Of a stretch of DNA of 64,000 nucleotides, positions 8,312 through 17,503 are shown in pieces. Origin of the DNA: Thermoleophilia bacterium (lineage in GTDB: Bacteria; Actinomycetota; Thermoleophilia; UBA2241); NCBI GenBank assembly GCA_041393415.1, contig JAWKKE010000002.1, forward strand, positions 243,990 through 307,989. Direction: 5' to 3'. The position numbers and the translations under genes are program-made. The notes below the pieces were generated by a model that was not told the DNA's origin, searched no databases, and worked only from the letters and a program-made list of their open reading frames with translations. The stretch's first letter is position 1. The number at the start of each line of letters is the position of its first letter.

Positions 8312-10379
8312 GCGCGACTTCTCTCGTTTCGTACACCTCGAGAACGTCGCCCTCTTTGAGGTCATTGAAGCCATCGACGAGGATGCCGCACTCGAACCCT
8401 TCCTGAACCTCTCTCGCATCCTCCTTGAAGCGCTTGAGCGAGGCGATCTTACTGTCGTGCACAACCACGTCGTCGCGCAGGACACGCACGCTCCCGTTGC
8501 GAACGACGGTACCGTGGATGACCATGCAGCCCGCGATCGTGCCGATCTTGGACGCCTTGAAGGTCGTGCGCACCTCGGCCTGCCCGAGAACGACCTCGGT
8601 GAAGGCCGGCTTCAACATGCCGACCAACGCTGCGGTGATGTCCTCGGTCACCTTGTAGATCACACGGTACGTACGCACATCGACACCCTCGTTCTCAGCC
8701 AGAGCCGTAGCCGCCGGGCTGGGGCGCACGTTGAAACCGATGATGATCGCCGATGAGGCGCTGGCCAGCATGATGTCGTTCTCGTTGATGCCACCCACAC
8801 CCGAGTGAATGATGCGCACCTTGACCTCGGGGTGCTGGATCTTGAGCAGCGCGTCGCTCAAGGCCTCGATGCTGCCCTGTACGTCGGCCTTGACGACGAG
8901 ATTCAGATCGAGAACCTTGCCGGCCGCGATGCGTGCGAACACGTCGTCCAGCGTGAGAGCATGCTGCCGCGCCAGTGCTTCCGACTTCAGTCGGTTGGCG
9001 CGCCGCTGAGCGAGAGAACGCGCCATGCGCTCATCCTTCACCACACGGCAGAACTCACCTGCACCGGGAAGCTCGTCGAAGCCGATGATCTCGACCGGCG
9101 TGGAGGGTGTGCCGCTCTTGAGCGGCTCGCCGCGAAAGTCGCGCATGGCCCGCACGCGACCGCTCGCCTCGCCGGCGACAATGGCATCGCCGACGTGGAT
9201 GGTGCCGCGGTTGACCAGCATCGTCGCGGCGACACCACGGCCGGGGTCTACCCGCGATTCGAGAATGTATCCGCTGGCCGGAGCGTCGGGATTCGCCTTG
9301 AGATCGGCCACCTCGGCGATCAGGAGCAGCATGTCGAGGAAGTTGTCGAGACCGATCCGCTTCTTGGCCGAGACCTCGACGAAGATGTTCTCTCCGCCCC
9401 ACTCTTCGGGCACGATCCCGTGATCGGCGAGCTGCTGCTTAATGCGATCGATGTTGGCGCCAGGCTTGTCGATCTTGTTGATGACGATGAGGATCGGGAC
9501 CTGCGCGGCCTTGGCATGTGCGATCGCCTCGACAGTCTGCGGCATCACGCCGTCGTCGGCCGCCACCACGATGGCCGCGATATCGGTGATCTTGGCGCCG
9601 CGAGCCCGCATGGCCGTGAAGGCCGCGTGACCCGGAGTGTCGATGAACGTGATGAGATGGCCATTGTGCTTGATTTGATACGCGCCGATATGCTGCGTGA
9701 TGCCTCCGGCCTCACCAACCGCCACGGCCGTGTGCCGTATCGCGTCCAGCAAACTGGTCTTGCCGTGGTCGACGTGGCCCATCACCGTGATGACAGAGGG
9801 ACGCGGATGCAGATCCTCAGGCGCATCGACCGCTTCCGCCTCCAGCGCCGCCTCTTCGTCGGCCGCGTGCACGATCTCGATCTCGCGATTGAAGTCGGTC
9901 GCGAGCACCTCGATCGCCTCGTCGCTGAGAGTCTGCGCGATGGTCACCATCTCACCGTAACCCATAAGCGCCTTGATGATCTCCGGCGTGGAGACACCGA
10001 GAAGCTGGGAGACGTCCTTCACCGTTGAGCCGGATGGAATCTTGACGATCCCCGTCGGCGAGACCGGAGCCGCGTGCTCCTCGCGACCTGTACCGCGACC
10101 GCGGCCGCGACGCCGATCGCGGCCGCTCTGAGGGCCACCAGCCTTGCGCGATGCACCCGCGTCGATGATGACACGCCGACGCTTCCCCGCCGCGTTGCCG
10201 GTGGCACGCCGCCGAACGTTGCCCGCCGGTGGTGCAATTGCCTTGTCCAGCGTCTCGTCAGCGACGTCGATCTCGCCGTTGACGACCTCGATTCCTGCCT
10301 TCTTGAGGTGGGCGAGCACATCGTCGACGCTCGTCTTTCGCTGCGTCGCGATGTCCGTGACCTTCCGCTTGGTCGTCAT
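8301..10379 (-). CDS. infB: Translation initiation factor IF-2
   Basis: IF-2 is the GTPase that positions initiator tRNA and drives subunit joining. The 692-residue protein shows G1 GHVDHGKT at 201-208, then [12 protein letters not shown] and SAK motifs, followed by the translation-factor barrel domains and IF-2 C domains. The N-terminal region is short and rich in Arg and Gly (about 50-105) compared with the long linkers of many actinobacteria. The ATG at 10379 is preceded by AAGGCGGTGA, formed by the ylxR tail. Confidence 0.97.
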   Translation of the reverse strand: MTTKRKVTDIATQRKTSVDDVLAHLKKAGIEVVNGEIDVADETLDKAIAPPAGNVRRRATGNAAGKRRRVIIDAGASRKAGGPQSGRDRRRGRGRGTGREEHAAPVSPTGIVKIPSGSTVKDVSQLLGVSTPEIIKALMGYGEMVTIAQTLSDEAIEVLATDFNREIEIVHAADEEAALEAEAVDAPEDLHPRPSVITVMGHVDHGKTSLLDAIRHTAVAVGEAGGITQHIGAYQIKHNGHLITFIDTPGHAAFTAMRARGAKITDIAAIVVAADDGVMPQTVEAIAHAKAAQVPILIVINKIDKPGANIDRIKQQLADHGIVPEEWGGENIFVEVSAKKRIGLDNFLDMLLLIAEVADLKANPDAPASGYILESRVDPGRGVAATMLVNRGTIHVGDAIVAGEASGRVRAMRDFRGEPLKSGTPSTPVEIIGFDELPGAGEFCRVVKDERMARSLAQRRANRLKSEALARQHALTLDDVFARIAAGKVLDLNLVVKADVQGSIEALSDALLKIQHPEVKVRIIHSGVGGINENDIMLASASSAIIIGFNVRPSPAATALAENEGVDVRTYRVIYKVTEDITAALVGMLKPAFTEVVLGQAEVRTTFKASKIGTIAGCMVIHGTVVRNGSVRVLRDDVVVHDSKIASLKRFKEDAREVQEGFECGILVDGFNDLKEGDVLEVYETREVARDV

Positions 10380-10384
10380 TCACC

Positions 10385-10657
10385 TCACCGCCTTTCGTCA
10401 ACTCGCGTGCCCTCCACGGCTGCTCGCACCGCGGGGTCGAGACTAATCGAGGCGCGAAAGGCGCGGTCAAACGCGCGCCGCTTCTCAGCCGCCTCCAAGC
10501 ATCTCGCATCGGGACACAGGTATGCGCTCCTGCCCGGCGAGCCGGGCCGGGCGAGCGCCACGCGCCCACCCTCGTTCTTCAATCGTACCAGCTCGGCTTG
10601 ACCGCGCTTGCGGCGGCAGCCGACACAGCTTCGCTCCGGCGCCGACAAGAGGGTCAC
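10385..10657 (-). CDS. ylxR: YlxR/DUF448 family RNA-binding protein
   Basis: The 90-residue basic protein has the family signature RSCVGCRRKRGQAELVRL near the N-terminus and GRSAYLCPDARCLEAAEKRRAFDRAF in pieces further on; the paired cysteines and helix fit the YlxR fold. YlxR is encoded between nusA and infB in most Gram-positive bacteria and is reported to act with RNA-related functions. The GTG start overlaps the nusA stop (GTGA). Confidence 0.92.
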   Translation of the reverse strand: MTLLSAPERSCVGCRRKRGQAELVRLKNEGGRVALARPGSPGRSAYLCPDARCLEAAEKRRAFDRAFRASISLDPAVRAAVEGTRVDERR

Positions 10658-11961
10658 TCCTCGTCGATCTGCGGTGACCCAGCGTCCTCCGCCACTGCCG
10701 TCTCGGGCACGGGTTGCTGCGGCTCGCCGGCACGTGCCGCGGGAGCCGACTCCTCATAACCAGCATGAATGCTGCAGTATCTCGATCCCGGCTCGGCTTG
10801 GTTGGGGCAGCGCTTGCCGGTACGCATCACCGCCATGCATTGACCATCCACGCCCTCGTCCTCGTCGAACTCAAGGGCGCTCTCGGCGTCCGCCATCTGC
10901 TGCTGGCTCTTGATGTCGATACGCCAACCGGTGAGCTTGCTCGCCAGGCGCGCGTTCTGACCTTCCTTGCCGATCGCCAGCGAAAGCTGATCGTCGGGCA
11001 CGACAATCGTCGCCGAGCGCTCGTCGTCGTCGACGATGACCTCGCGCACGCGCGCCGGTGACAGCGCCTTGGCGACGAAGCGTGCGGGATCGTCGTGATA
11101 CGGGATGATGTCGATGCGTTCGCCGCGCAACTCGCTCACCACCATGCGCACCCGCGAACCCCTCGGCCCCACGCAGGCGCCGACCGGATCAACACCCTCG
11201 GCGTGCGAGATGACGGCGATCTTGCAGCGACCGGGCGTCGGTTTGCCGTCCTTGCCGCGATAGCCGGTCTCGCGCGCCACGTACTTGATCTCGATAAGTC
11301 CGTCGGCGATCTCCGGCACTTCGAGCTCGAACAGACGGCGCACGAACTCCTCGCTGCGTCGCGAGAGCTTGACCTGCGGTCCCTTTGCCGACTCCTCGAC
11401 GCGAACGATGACGGCCTTGATGCGCGCGCCGTGATCGTAGTGCTCGATCTCGATCTGCTCGCTGCGCGGCAACTCGGCTTCCACCCGCCCGAGCTCGACG
11501 AGGATGTTGTGGCGCGGATCGCTCTGCTGCACGATCCCGGTGACGAGCTCGCCGACACGCCCCACGTACTCTTCGTACATGAGATCACGCTCGGCCTCAC
11601 GGATGCGCTGCAAGATAACCTGCTTCGCCGTTTGTGCGGCAATGCGACCGAAGTTCTCGGGCGTTACCTCGATGCGCTCAACCTCACTCATGTCGACACC
11701 GGAGAGATCGAGGCCGATCTCCTCGCCGTCCTCGTCATGCACCTTGAGCGCGTCGATGTCGACGTGGTCGGGGAAGATGAGCTGGTAGACGCGCATGTCG
11801 CCAGTCTCGGTGTCGATCTCGACTTTGGCGTGCTCGACCGCGTTCGGCGTCTTTTTGTAGGCAGACAGCAACGCGTCTTCAAGCGCCTCGACGAGCGCCT
11901 CGAAGGCGATACCTTTTTCTTTCTCAATCTGTCGTAGGGCCTCGATAATCTCTCTACTCAC
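10654..11961 (-). CDS. nusA: Transcription termination/antitermination factor NusA with C-terminal Cys/His finger
   Basis: NusA binds RNA polymerase and nascent RNA, modulating pausing, termination and antitermination. The 435-residue protein has the N-terminal polymerase-binding domain, an S1 domain from about 130, and two KH domains ending near 360. After these comes an unusual tail: Cys375-X9-Cys385-X10-Cys396-X2-His399, then a Pro/Glu/Ala-rich end. The E. coli acidic repeats are absent. The tail looks like a small zinc-binding knuckle; metal binding is inferred. The GTG start at 11961 overlaps the rimP stop by 8 bases. Expression may be controlled by the hairpin before rimP. Confidence 0.95.
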   Translation of the reverse strand: MSREIIEALRQIEKEKGIAFEALVEALEDALLSAYKKTPNAVEHAKVEIDTETGDMRVYQLIFPDHVDIDALKVHDEDGEEIGLDLSGVDMSEVERIEVTPENFGRIAAQTAKQVILQRIREAERDLMYEEYVGRVGELVTGIVQQSDPRHNILVELGRVEAELPRSEQIEIEHYDHGARIKAVIVRVEESAKGPQVKLSRRSEEFVRRLFELEVPEIADGLIEIKYVARETGYRGKDGKPTPGRCKIAVISHAEGVDPVGACVGPRGSRVRMVVSELRGERIDIIPYHDDPARFVAKALSPARVREVIVDDDERSATIVVPDDQLSLAIGKEGQNARLASKLTGWRIDIKSQQQMADAESALEFDEDEGVDGQCMAVMRTGKRCPNQAEPGSRYCSIHAGYEESAPAARAGEPQQPVPETAVAEDAGSPQIDEE

Positions 11962-12418
11962 GATGGCCTCCGTCGTTCGCGAAGTCGTACACCGCGTTGG
12001 CTCTGGCTATAGCCGCGAGCGGCAGTGCAACGCGCTCCCCTTGCTCCAGCTCCAACGTAATGGAGTCTGACTCTGCGACAAGCAACACGCCTCTGAAGTT
12101 GCGACGCCCGTCGATCGCCGATGTCGTCTTGACGACCACCTCGCAACCGACGACGGCCGCGAAGTGCGTCGGCTTGCGCAGGCGCCTGTTGAGACCAGGC
12201 GACGAGACCTCGAGCACGTAACGATCACGGAAACCGTCGAGCGCCGTGCTCACAGCCGCGCAAAGCTCGAGATCGACACCGCCGGGACGATCGATGAAAA
12301 GAGTCAACGTCGCGTTGTGTCCGCCCCGTGCCTCGAGGTCGACGACCTCGACATCCGGATGCGACACCGCTAGTGCGGCCGCGATGCTGCTTTCAAGCTC
12401 GTCTCTGCTCTCCCTCAT
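11954..12418 (-). CDS. rimP: Ribosome maturation factor RimP
   Basis: RimP assists 30S subunit maturation. The 154-residue protein contains the conserved YVLEVSSPGLNRRLRKPTHF segment and an Sm-like C-terminal domain (FRGVLLVAESDSITLEL). It is the first gene of the rimP-nusA-ylxR-infB operon. The ATG at 12418 follows AGGT and lies 20 bases downstream of a terminator-like hairpin in the leader. Confidence 0.94.
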   Translation of the reverse strand: MRESRDELESSIAAALAVSHPDVEVVDLEARGGHNATLTLFIDRPGGVDLELCAAVSTALDGFRDRYVLEVSSPGLNRRLRKPTHFAAVVGCEVVVKTTSAIDGRRNFRGVLLVAESDSITLELEQGERVALPLAAIARANAVYDFANDGGHRE

Positions 12419-12426
12419 ACCTGACC

Positions 12427-12461
12427 CCTAACAAAACAAAAGTCGGTTGCCACCGACTTTT
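12427..12461 (-). terminator. Intrinsic terminator / candidate NusA-dependent attenuator before rimP
   Basis: In the RNA, AAAAGUCGGU (12461-12452) pairs perfectly with ACCGACUUUU (12447-12438) around a 4-base loop, and the 3' side runs on as UUUUGUUUUGUU. It lies downstream of a good promoter and ends 20 bases before rimP, so it can attenuate the rimP-nusA operon as well as stop read-through from the L,D-transpeptidase gene. In Bacillus subtilis a NusA-dependent terminator ahead of the rimP homologue autoregulates nusA; the same role here is inference. Confidence 0.8.
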
Positions 12462-12504
12462 CTCGCAAGAGGCGCACCTCGTGGTTGTGTTGTCCAGCCG
12501 ACGG

Positions 12505-12534
12505 AGTATAGCACCGTGGCGGTTGACTGGACAA
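12505..12534 (-). promoter_or_regulatory. Promoter for the rimP-nusA operon
   Basis: On the minus strand, TTGTCC (12534-12529) and TATACT (12510-12505) are separated by 18 bases, a good match to a housekeeping sigma-factor promoter. The expected start near 12498 gives a leader of about 80 bases that contains the hairpin described at 12427-12461. Confidence 0.65.
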
Positions 12535-12544
12535 GCTGGAGAGT

Positions 12545-13333
12545 CTACTCCTGAATGACCACCGGACTCCCGGCAGGGACAAGCTTGCTGACCGCGAGCA
12601 CGTCCTTGTTGTGCATGCGCACACAGCCGTGGCTGACCGCCTGGCCGATGAGCTCATCCTGGTTGGTGCCGTGTATCGCCACGGGACCGCCCTGCGGCCA
12701 ATCCGGCAGTTTCGGCTGAAAGGCGCTGATGCCCATCGCCAACACGCCGTACGCGCCTCCGGACGACGGCGGCTTGAGCTTCTGATTGATGAAGAAGAAT
12801 CCGGTCGGCGTCTCCAGGCCAGGGCGTCCGACGGCCACAGGGAAGCTCTTCACCTTCTGCCCGCGCCGATACACCGCCAACGAACGATCCGAGAGGTCTA
12901 TGACGATCTTCGATGCAGTGGTGAAGAACCCCAGAGTACCCTCGCGAATCCATCCCCTGCTGCCGTTGGGGCGAATCGCCAGCCACACGCGATACCACGT
13001 GACATCATCCACCACCCTCACGGTGTCGACCAAGACCAGCGTTGGATACCCATTCGCGTTGGTCTTGGAGAGCTTCGTGGTGACGCCGGCCGTAGTGTCT
13101 GGTCGTTTGTACACCGTGGTCCGCGCGAGGACTTTGCCAACCGTCCAGCGCTCGTACGTGGGCTCCGGAACCGACGAATTGGAGGGCGACGGCGTCGCCA
13201 CCGGCGCCAGCGCCTGTCGCGGCGTCCCGCCGGATGCGCGTGCCTGAACCACGCCGTACCCGGCAGCCGCCACGCCCAAAGCCAGGGCGGTGGCAATGAC
13301 GAGAGCGATGGCGATACGCAGCGACGGTTTCAT
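12545..13333 (-). CDS. L,D-transpeptidase (YkuD domain), membrane-anchored
   Basis: The 262-residue protein has an N-terminal hydrophobic anchor or signal (about 7-28), a Pro/Ser-rich linker, a bacterial SH3-like segment (about 65-135), and a YkuD catalytic domain. His221 (AIHGTNQ) and the SHGCVRM motif with His235 and Cys237 form the catalytic site. Such enzymes make 3-3 cross-links in peptidoglycan or attach proteins to it, outside the membrane. It is transcribed divergently from lemA; the next gene downstream is rimP, behind its own promoter. Confidence 0.93.
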   Translation of the reverse strand: MKPSLRIAIALVIATALALGVAAAGYGVVQARASGGTPRQALAPVATPSPSNSSVPEPTYERWTVGKVLARTTVYKRPDTTAGVTTKLSKTNANGYPTLVLVDTVRVVDDVTWYRVWLAIRPNGSRGWIREGTLGFFTTASKIVIDLSDRSLAVYRRGQKVKSFPVAVGRPGLETPTGFFFINQKLKPPSSGGAYGVLAMGISAFQPKLPDWPQGGPVAIHGTNQDELIGQAVSHGCVRMHNKDVLAVSKLVPAGSPVVIQE

Positions 13334-13354
13334 ATGCTCAAGGATAGGTGACGT

Positions 13355-13381
13355 TGACGGGTGCTGTACACATACCCGTCA
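13355..13381. repeat. Inverted repeat between divergent genes
   Basis: TGACGGGT and ACCCGTCA form a perfect 8-base inverted repeat with an 11-base spacer, in the 111-base gap between the L,D-transpeptidase gene and lemA. A two-fold symmetric site in a divergent intergenic region is a candidate operator. I see no convincing promoter that would fix its target. Confidence 0.3.
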
Positions 13382-13444
13382 CGTGCCGAGTAATGACGTA
13401 CACTACGCGCGTCGTCGACCGGCGCAAGACGAAAGGAGCTCTCG

Positions 13445-14008
13445 GTGACCACCGCCATCCTCGTCATCCTCGTCCTGCTCGTTGCGCTGGGCGTGATCAT
13501 CGCGCTCATTTACAACGGCTTGGTGACCCGGCGCAACCGCGTCGACAACTCGTGGAGCCAAATCGACGTCCAGCTCAAGCGCCGCTACGACCTCATCCCC
13601 AACCTCGTCGAAGCGGTCAAGGACTACATGGCTTACGAGCAGGAGACCCTGACCCGCGTAACCGAGGCGCGCAACGCCGCCATCAGCGCCGGCGCGCGCG
13701 GGCCGCAAGCGCAAGCGCAAGCCGAGAACGCGCTGTCGGAGACGCTGAAGTCGCTCTTTGCGATCGTCGAGAACTACCCGGAGCTCAAGGCCAACCAGAA
13801 CGTCATGAGCCTGCAAGAGGAGCTCACCGCGACCGAGAACAAGATCGCTTTCGCGCGGCAGTTCTACAACGACAGCGTGCTCACGTACAACAACAAGATC
13901 CAAACGGTACCGAGCAACATCATCGCCGGCATGTTCAACTTCCTCCCTCGCCAGTTCTTCGAAGCGCCGGTCAGCGAGCGCGAAGTCCCCAGAGTCAATC
14001 TGCGCTAG
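13445..14008 (+). CDS. LemA family protein
   Basis: The 187-residue protein has one N-terminal membrane helix (about 3-26) and the LemA core: [39 protein letters not shown], then [17 protein letters not shown]. LemA proteins form helical bundles facing the outside; their role is unclear. The GTG at 13445 is preceded by AAAGGAG. It is followed after 33 bases by htpX, a common pairing that suggests membrane-protein quality control. Confidence 0.93.
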   Translation: MTTAILVILVLLVALGVIIALIYNGLVTRRNRVDNSWSQIDVQLKRRYDLIPNLVEAVKDYMAYEQETLTRVTEARNAAISAGARGPQAQAQAENALSETLKSLFAIVENYPELKANQNVMSLQEELTATENKIAFARQFYNDSVLTYNNKIQTVPSNIIAGMFNFLPRQFFEAPVSEREVPRVNLR

Positions 14009-14041
14009 CGGAGAGCGGCCCCGGAGTCTCGGCGGCCAGCC

Positions 14042-15058
14042 ATGTACGAACAGATCAACAGGAATCGACGCGCCTCTTGGCTACTCCTCGGCATCGCCGT
14101 GGCGCTTCTGGCGGCGCTGGGCTACGTCTTTGGCCTCGCCTATTTCGGCCGCCAGGAGGGAGCGCTGGGCTTCCTGGGAGTCTTCGGCGTAATCGCCATC
14201 GCCTGGAGCGTCATCGCCTACTACACCGGCGGCCGTATGGTGCTCGCTGTCAGTGGTGCCCACCAAGTGTCCCACGACGACGAGCCACAGCTCTTCAACG
14301 TGGTCGAAGAGATGACGATCGCGGCCGGCCTACCGCAGGTCCCGGGGGTGTACCTCATCGAAGACGACTCCCCCAACGCGTTCGCCACGGGGCGCGACCC
14401 GGAGCACGCTGCCGTCGCCGTCACGCGCGGACTGCTGCGACTACTCAACCGGGAGGAGTTGCAGGGCGTACTCGCACATGAGATCGCGCACGTGCGCAAC
14501 TACGACATTCGCTTTGCCACGCTGGTCGGCGTCATCGTCGGCATGATCGCACTGGTCGCCGACTTCTTCCTGCGCTCGAGCTTCTGGGGCGGACTCGGAC
14601 GGCGGCGCAGCAACGACCCCGGCGGCATCATCATGTTCGGCCTCGCTGTGCTCATGGCCATCCTCGCGCCCCTGGCCGCCTATCTCGTGCAACTCGCCGT
14701 CTCGCGGCGTCGCGAGTATCTCGCCGACGCCTCGGCGGCGGAGCTCACGCGGAACCCTGTGGGCTTGGCTCGCGCCCTGCAGAAGATCGCGACGGCGCCG
14801 CAGGTCCTGCGCCGCGCCAATCGCGCAACAGCCCACCTGTACATCGCCAACCCCATGCGCAAGGTGCGACAGAAGAGCGGCATCTTCGACACCCATCCGC
14901 CGATCGAGAAGCGGATCGATGTGCTGCTGAGTATCGCTGGAGTCGGCCGCGACGCCCTTCTGCCACAAGACACCGCCCCCAGCGATGAGGCGGGCACGGG
15001 ACCATGGATGCCTGGCGCGCCTACGGCGCCTGCTCCTCCGCCCCCGATGGCGCCGTAG
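14042..15058 (+). CDS. htpX: M48 family zinc metalloprotease (HtpX-like)
   Basis: This is a membrane-bound protease likely to cut damaged membrane proteins. The 338-residue protein has two N-terminal membrane helices (about 13-35 and 42-62), the zinc motif HEIAH at 146-150, two further helices, and the third ligand in RRREYLADA (Glu225). A Pro-rich C-terminal tail of about 25 residues ends it. It lies directly after lemA in the same direction. Ribosome binding site is weak. Confidence 0.92.
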   Translation: MYEQINRNRRASWLLLGIAVALLAALGYVFGLAYFGRQEGALGFLGVFGVIAIAWSVIAYYTGGRMVLAVSGAHQVSHDDEPQLFNVVEEMTIAAGLPQVPGVYLIEDDSPNAFATGRDPEHAAVAVTRGLLRLLNREELQGVLAHEIAHVRNYDIRFATLVGVIVGMIALVADFFLRSSFWGGLGRRRSNDPGGIIMFGLAVLMAILAPLAAYLVQLAVSRRREYLADASAAELTRNPVGLARALQKIATAPQVLRRANRATAHLYIANPMRKVRQKSGIFDTHPPIEKRIDVLLSIAGVGRDALLPQDTAPSDEAGTGPWMPGAPTAPAPPPPMAP

Positions 15059-15067
15059 GCTGCTCCC

Positions 15068-15469
15068 CTAGCGATCGGCGTCCAGCGCCTCGAGCTGTTC
15101 GCGATACAGCGGCGAACCAGGCTTGAGGGCGCGCGCCAGCCGCAGGTGCGCGCGCGCCTCCTCCACGCGCCCGAGCGCGATGAGGCAACGCCCCAGGCAA
15201 TACTGCCCGTAGTCGTCGTCCGGCGCGGCGCCGACCATCTCCGTGAACAGCGCCGCCGCCTCTTCGTGTTTCCCCATCGCGTACTCCGCCTGGGCGAGAC
15301 CCTCGCGGATCGAGTTCTTGCTCGGCTCGAGTCGCAGCGCTCGGCGCAGCAGCATGGCCGCCTGGGCGGGGTGCCGCTGCTCCAGATAGCGCATGCCGCG
15401 CTGGAACAGGTCGTACGCCTCGCTCTCCTGCTCGAACGCCGGCTCGGACGAAGACGTCGGCTCGCTCAC
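15068..15469 (-). CDS. Tetratricopeptide-repeat protein
   Basis: The 133-residue soluble protein consists mainly of TPR-like helix pairs: a block near 18-50 (YDLFQRGMRYLEQRHPAQAA), a second near 52-84, and a third near 87-120. It has no signal peptide or catalytic motif, so it is probably a scaffold. The GTG start overlaps the stop of the HD-domain gene upstream (GTGA), and the C-terminus converges on htpX. The exact partner is unknown. Confidence 0.75.
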   Translation of the reverse strand: MSEPTSSSEPAFEQESEAYDLFQRGMRYLEQRHPAQAAMLLRRALRLEPSKNSIREGLAQAEYAMGKHEEAAALFTEMVGAAPDDDYGQYCLGRCLIALGRVEEARAHLRLARALKPGSPLYREQLEALDADR

Positions 15470-16047
15470 GCGCCCGAGCCTTCGCCGTTCAGGCCAAGCT
15501 CATCGCGCGCGGCCTGCATCGCGGCCAGACCGATGCTCATGAACTCGTCGAGTTCGAAGCCGAGCTCGGCGCAGCGCGCGATGGCCTCGCGATCGACGCC
15601 ACGCGCGAAGGCCGTCTCGCGATAGCGCTTGCGCAGCGACTTGAGCTGCACGCCGGCGAGGTCCTTGTCTGGACGCACCAAGGCAGCGGCGGTGATGAGG
15701 CCACTGAGTTGATCGGACGCGAACAGCGCCACATCCAACGGATTGTCCATGGTGGCACCAGTCTCAGGGTTGTGAGCAGCGACGGCGTGCGCAACAGCTT
15801 CGGGGACGCCCAGCTCTCTCAGTGCCGCGGCGGCAACCGCCCCATGGCGCGAGAAGTCGTCCATCGTCTCGTCGACGTCGAGGTCGTGCGCCAGTCCGGC
15901 CAGTCCCCACACCTCAGGATCGGTCGCCAGTCGCCGCGCGACACCGCGCATGATCGCCTCGGTAGCCAGCATGTGACGGCGCGTGTGCGGATTGGTGACG
16001 CGCGCCTCCATAGCCGCCATCACAGCGGCGCGCGCGTCGGCACTCAT
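15466..16047 (-). CDS. HD domain-containing protein (putative phosphohydrolase)
   Basis: The 193-residue protein fits the HD superfamily: His residues in HTRRHMLATEAIM, the HD pair in LAGLAHDLDVDET, and AVAAHNPETG further on. HD proteins are metal-dependent phosphohydrolases of nucleotides or second messengers; the substrate here is unknown. The ATG at 16047 overlaps the coaBC stop (ATGA), and the gene overlaps the TPR gene downstream by 4 bases. Confidence 0.85.
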   Translation of the reverse strand: MSADARAAVMAAMEARVTNPHTRRHMLATEAIMRGVARRLATDPEVWGLAGLAHDLDVDETMDDFSRHGAVAAAALRELGVPEAVAHAVAAHNPETGATMDNPLDVALFASDQLSGLITAAALVRPDKDLAGVQLKSLRKRYRETAFARGVDREAIARCAELGFELDEFMSIGLAAMQAARDELGLNGEGSGA

Positions 16048-17258
16048 CGCGCGGCCAGCACGGTCTCGATCTCGTCCAGAATGGCGCTCGCGCACACCGA
16101 CTTGCTCGCTCGCGGCACGTGAACCTCCCTCTGCGCGCCAATGATCGTGATCTCGTTGTCGTCGGCATCCATGCCGATGCCGGGCGCCGTGACGTCGTTG
16201 AAGACGAGAAGTTCGGCGCCCTTCTCGATACGCTTGGCGCGAGCGCGCTCGAGCTGAGGCCCGGCCTCCGCGGCGAAGGCGACACGCACGGCGCCGCTGG
16301 CGGCGGCCTCGCCGAGGACGTCGGGCGTGCGCACCAGATCCAAGCTCAGCGTCTCGCGCCCGGTACGCTCGATCTTGCCGGCCACGGGTGTCGCCGGCCG
16401 GAAGTCGGCCACCGCGGCGACACCCACCACCACAGCGGCCGCCGTCTCACGACGCACAGCTGCGGCCATGTCGGAGGCGCTCTCCACGGCAACGACGGCG
16501 TACGGAGCCGGATGCGGGCGCGTGGTGACGAGCACGACCTCAGCGCCGCGCAGGTACGCCTCGTCGGCGACCGCGCGGCCCATCTTCCCGCTCGAGCGGT
16601 TACCGACGTACCGCACCGCATCTATGGCCTCGCGCGTCCCTCCGGCGGTGATCACCACCCGTTTGCCCACGAAAGGACCCGCCGCGACCCGCCGCAGCGC
16701 GCGACGCACGGCCAGCACAAGCGTCGCCGGCTCGGCCATACGACCACCGCCCACCTCGCCGCAGGCCAACTCTCCCGGCTCGCCGGCGATGATCTCGACG
16801 CCGCGCGCCGCGAGCACCTCGAGATTGGCGCGCGTCGCTGGATGCTCGTACATCGCCCAATTCATCGCCGGAGCAACGATCAACGCGCCACGAAAGGCCA
16901 GAGCCGTGGCGCAGAGAAGGTTGTCGGCGATCCCGCCGGCGAGTTTGCCGATCGTGTTCGCCGTCGCCGGCGCGACAACCATGACCTCGGCGTCACGGGC
17001 GGCGTCGATATGTTCGAACCAGCCGCCGTCCGCCCGCCAAGCGACTTCGTCGTCGAGCACACTTCTCTGAGAGACGGCAGCGAACGTGAGCGGCGCCACG
17101 AACCGCGTCGCCGCGGGCGTCATGACGACGCGGCAGTCAATGCCGTTCTTGAGCAGCAGGCGGACGAATTCGACGCTCTTGTACGCGGCAATACCGCCGG
17201 TGACCCCCACCAGCACCGAGCGGCCGGCGGCCGCGGAGCGTGAGGACGTGCTCTCCAA
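16044..17258 (-). CDS. coaBC: Bifunctional phosphopantothenoylcysteine decarboxylase / phosphopantothenate-cysteine ligase
   Basis: CoaBC catalyses two central steps of coenzyme A synthesis. The N-terminal flavoprotein domain shows GVTGGIAAYKSVE (18-30), His83, PAMN at 130-133 and the catalytic ACGEVGGGRM with Cys166. The C-terminal synthetase domain starts near 200 with TAGGTREAIDAVRYVGNRSS. At 404 residues the length is normal. I list the TTG at 17258; a GTG 14 codons in is an alternative. It follows rpoZ by 5 bases. Confidence 0.94.
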   Translation of the reverse strand: MESTSSRSAAAGRSVLVGVTGGIAAYKSVEFVRLLLKNGIDCRVVMTPAATRFVAPLTFAAVSQRSVLDDEVAWRADGGWFEHIDAARDAEVMVVAPATANTIGKLAGGIADNLLCATALAFRGALIVAPAMNWAMYEHPATRANLEVLAARGVEIIAGEPGELACGEVGGGRMAEPATLVLAVRRALRRVAAGPFVGKRVVITAGGTREAIDAVRYVGNRSSGKMGRAVADEAYLRGAEVVLVTTRPHPAPYAVVAVESASDMAAAVRRETAAAVVVGVAAVADFRPATPVAGKIERTGRETLSLDLVRTPDVLGEAAASGAVRVAFAAEAGPQLERARAKRIEKGAELLVFNDVTAPGIGMDADDNEITIIGAQREVHVPRASKSVCASAILDEIETVLAAR

Positions 17259-17263
17259 GTGAC

Positions 17264-17503
17264 TCAGTCGGGAGCCTGGTACTCGATCTTGCCGTCGACG
17301 ATCTCCTCGAAAGCGATCGTGAGGAGATTCGTACTCCCCGTGCTGATGAGCGGCGGCGTAATATCCTGGATGCCCATGATGCTCTCAGCGGAGCTTCGAT
17401 AGTAGTCGTTGATCTGACGCGCCCGCTTGGCGGCGATCATGACGAGCCCGTAGCGCGACCCGCCCGCGTACGGCAGCAGCTCGTCGATGCGAGGCTTGTC
17501 CAC
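17264..17503 (-). CDS. rpoZ: RNA polymerase omega subunit
   Basis: Omega is a small subunit that helps fold and assemble the beta-prime subunit. The 79-residue product contains the family core: RYGLVMIAAKRARQINDYY followed by a C-terminal LLTIAFEEIVDGKIEY. The GTG at 17503 overlaps the gmk stop codon and is preceded by GGGGGAG. The gmk-rpoZ-coaBC order is widely conserved, which supports the call despite the short length. Confidence 0.94.
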   Translation of the reverse strand: MDKPRIDELLPYAGGSRYGLVMIAAKRARQINDYYRSSAESIMGIQDITPPLISTGSTNLLTIAFEEIVDGKIEYQAPD

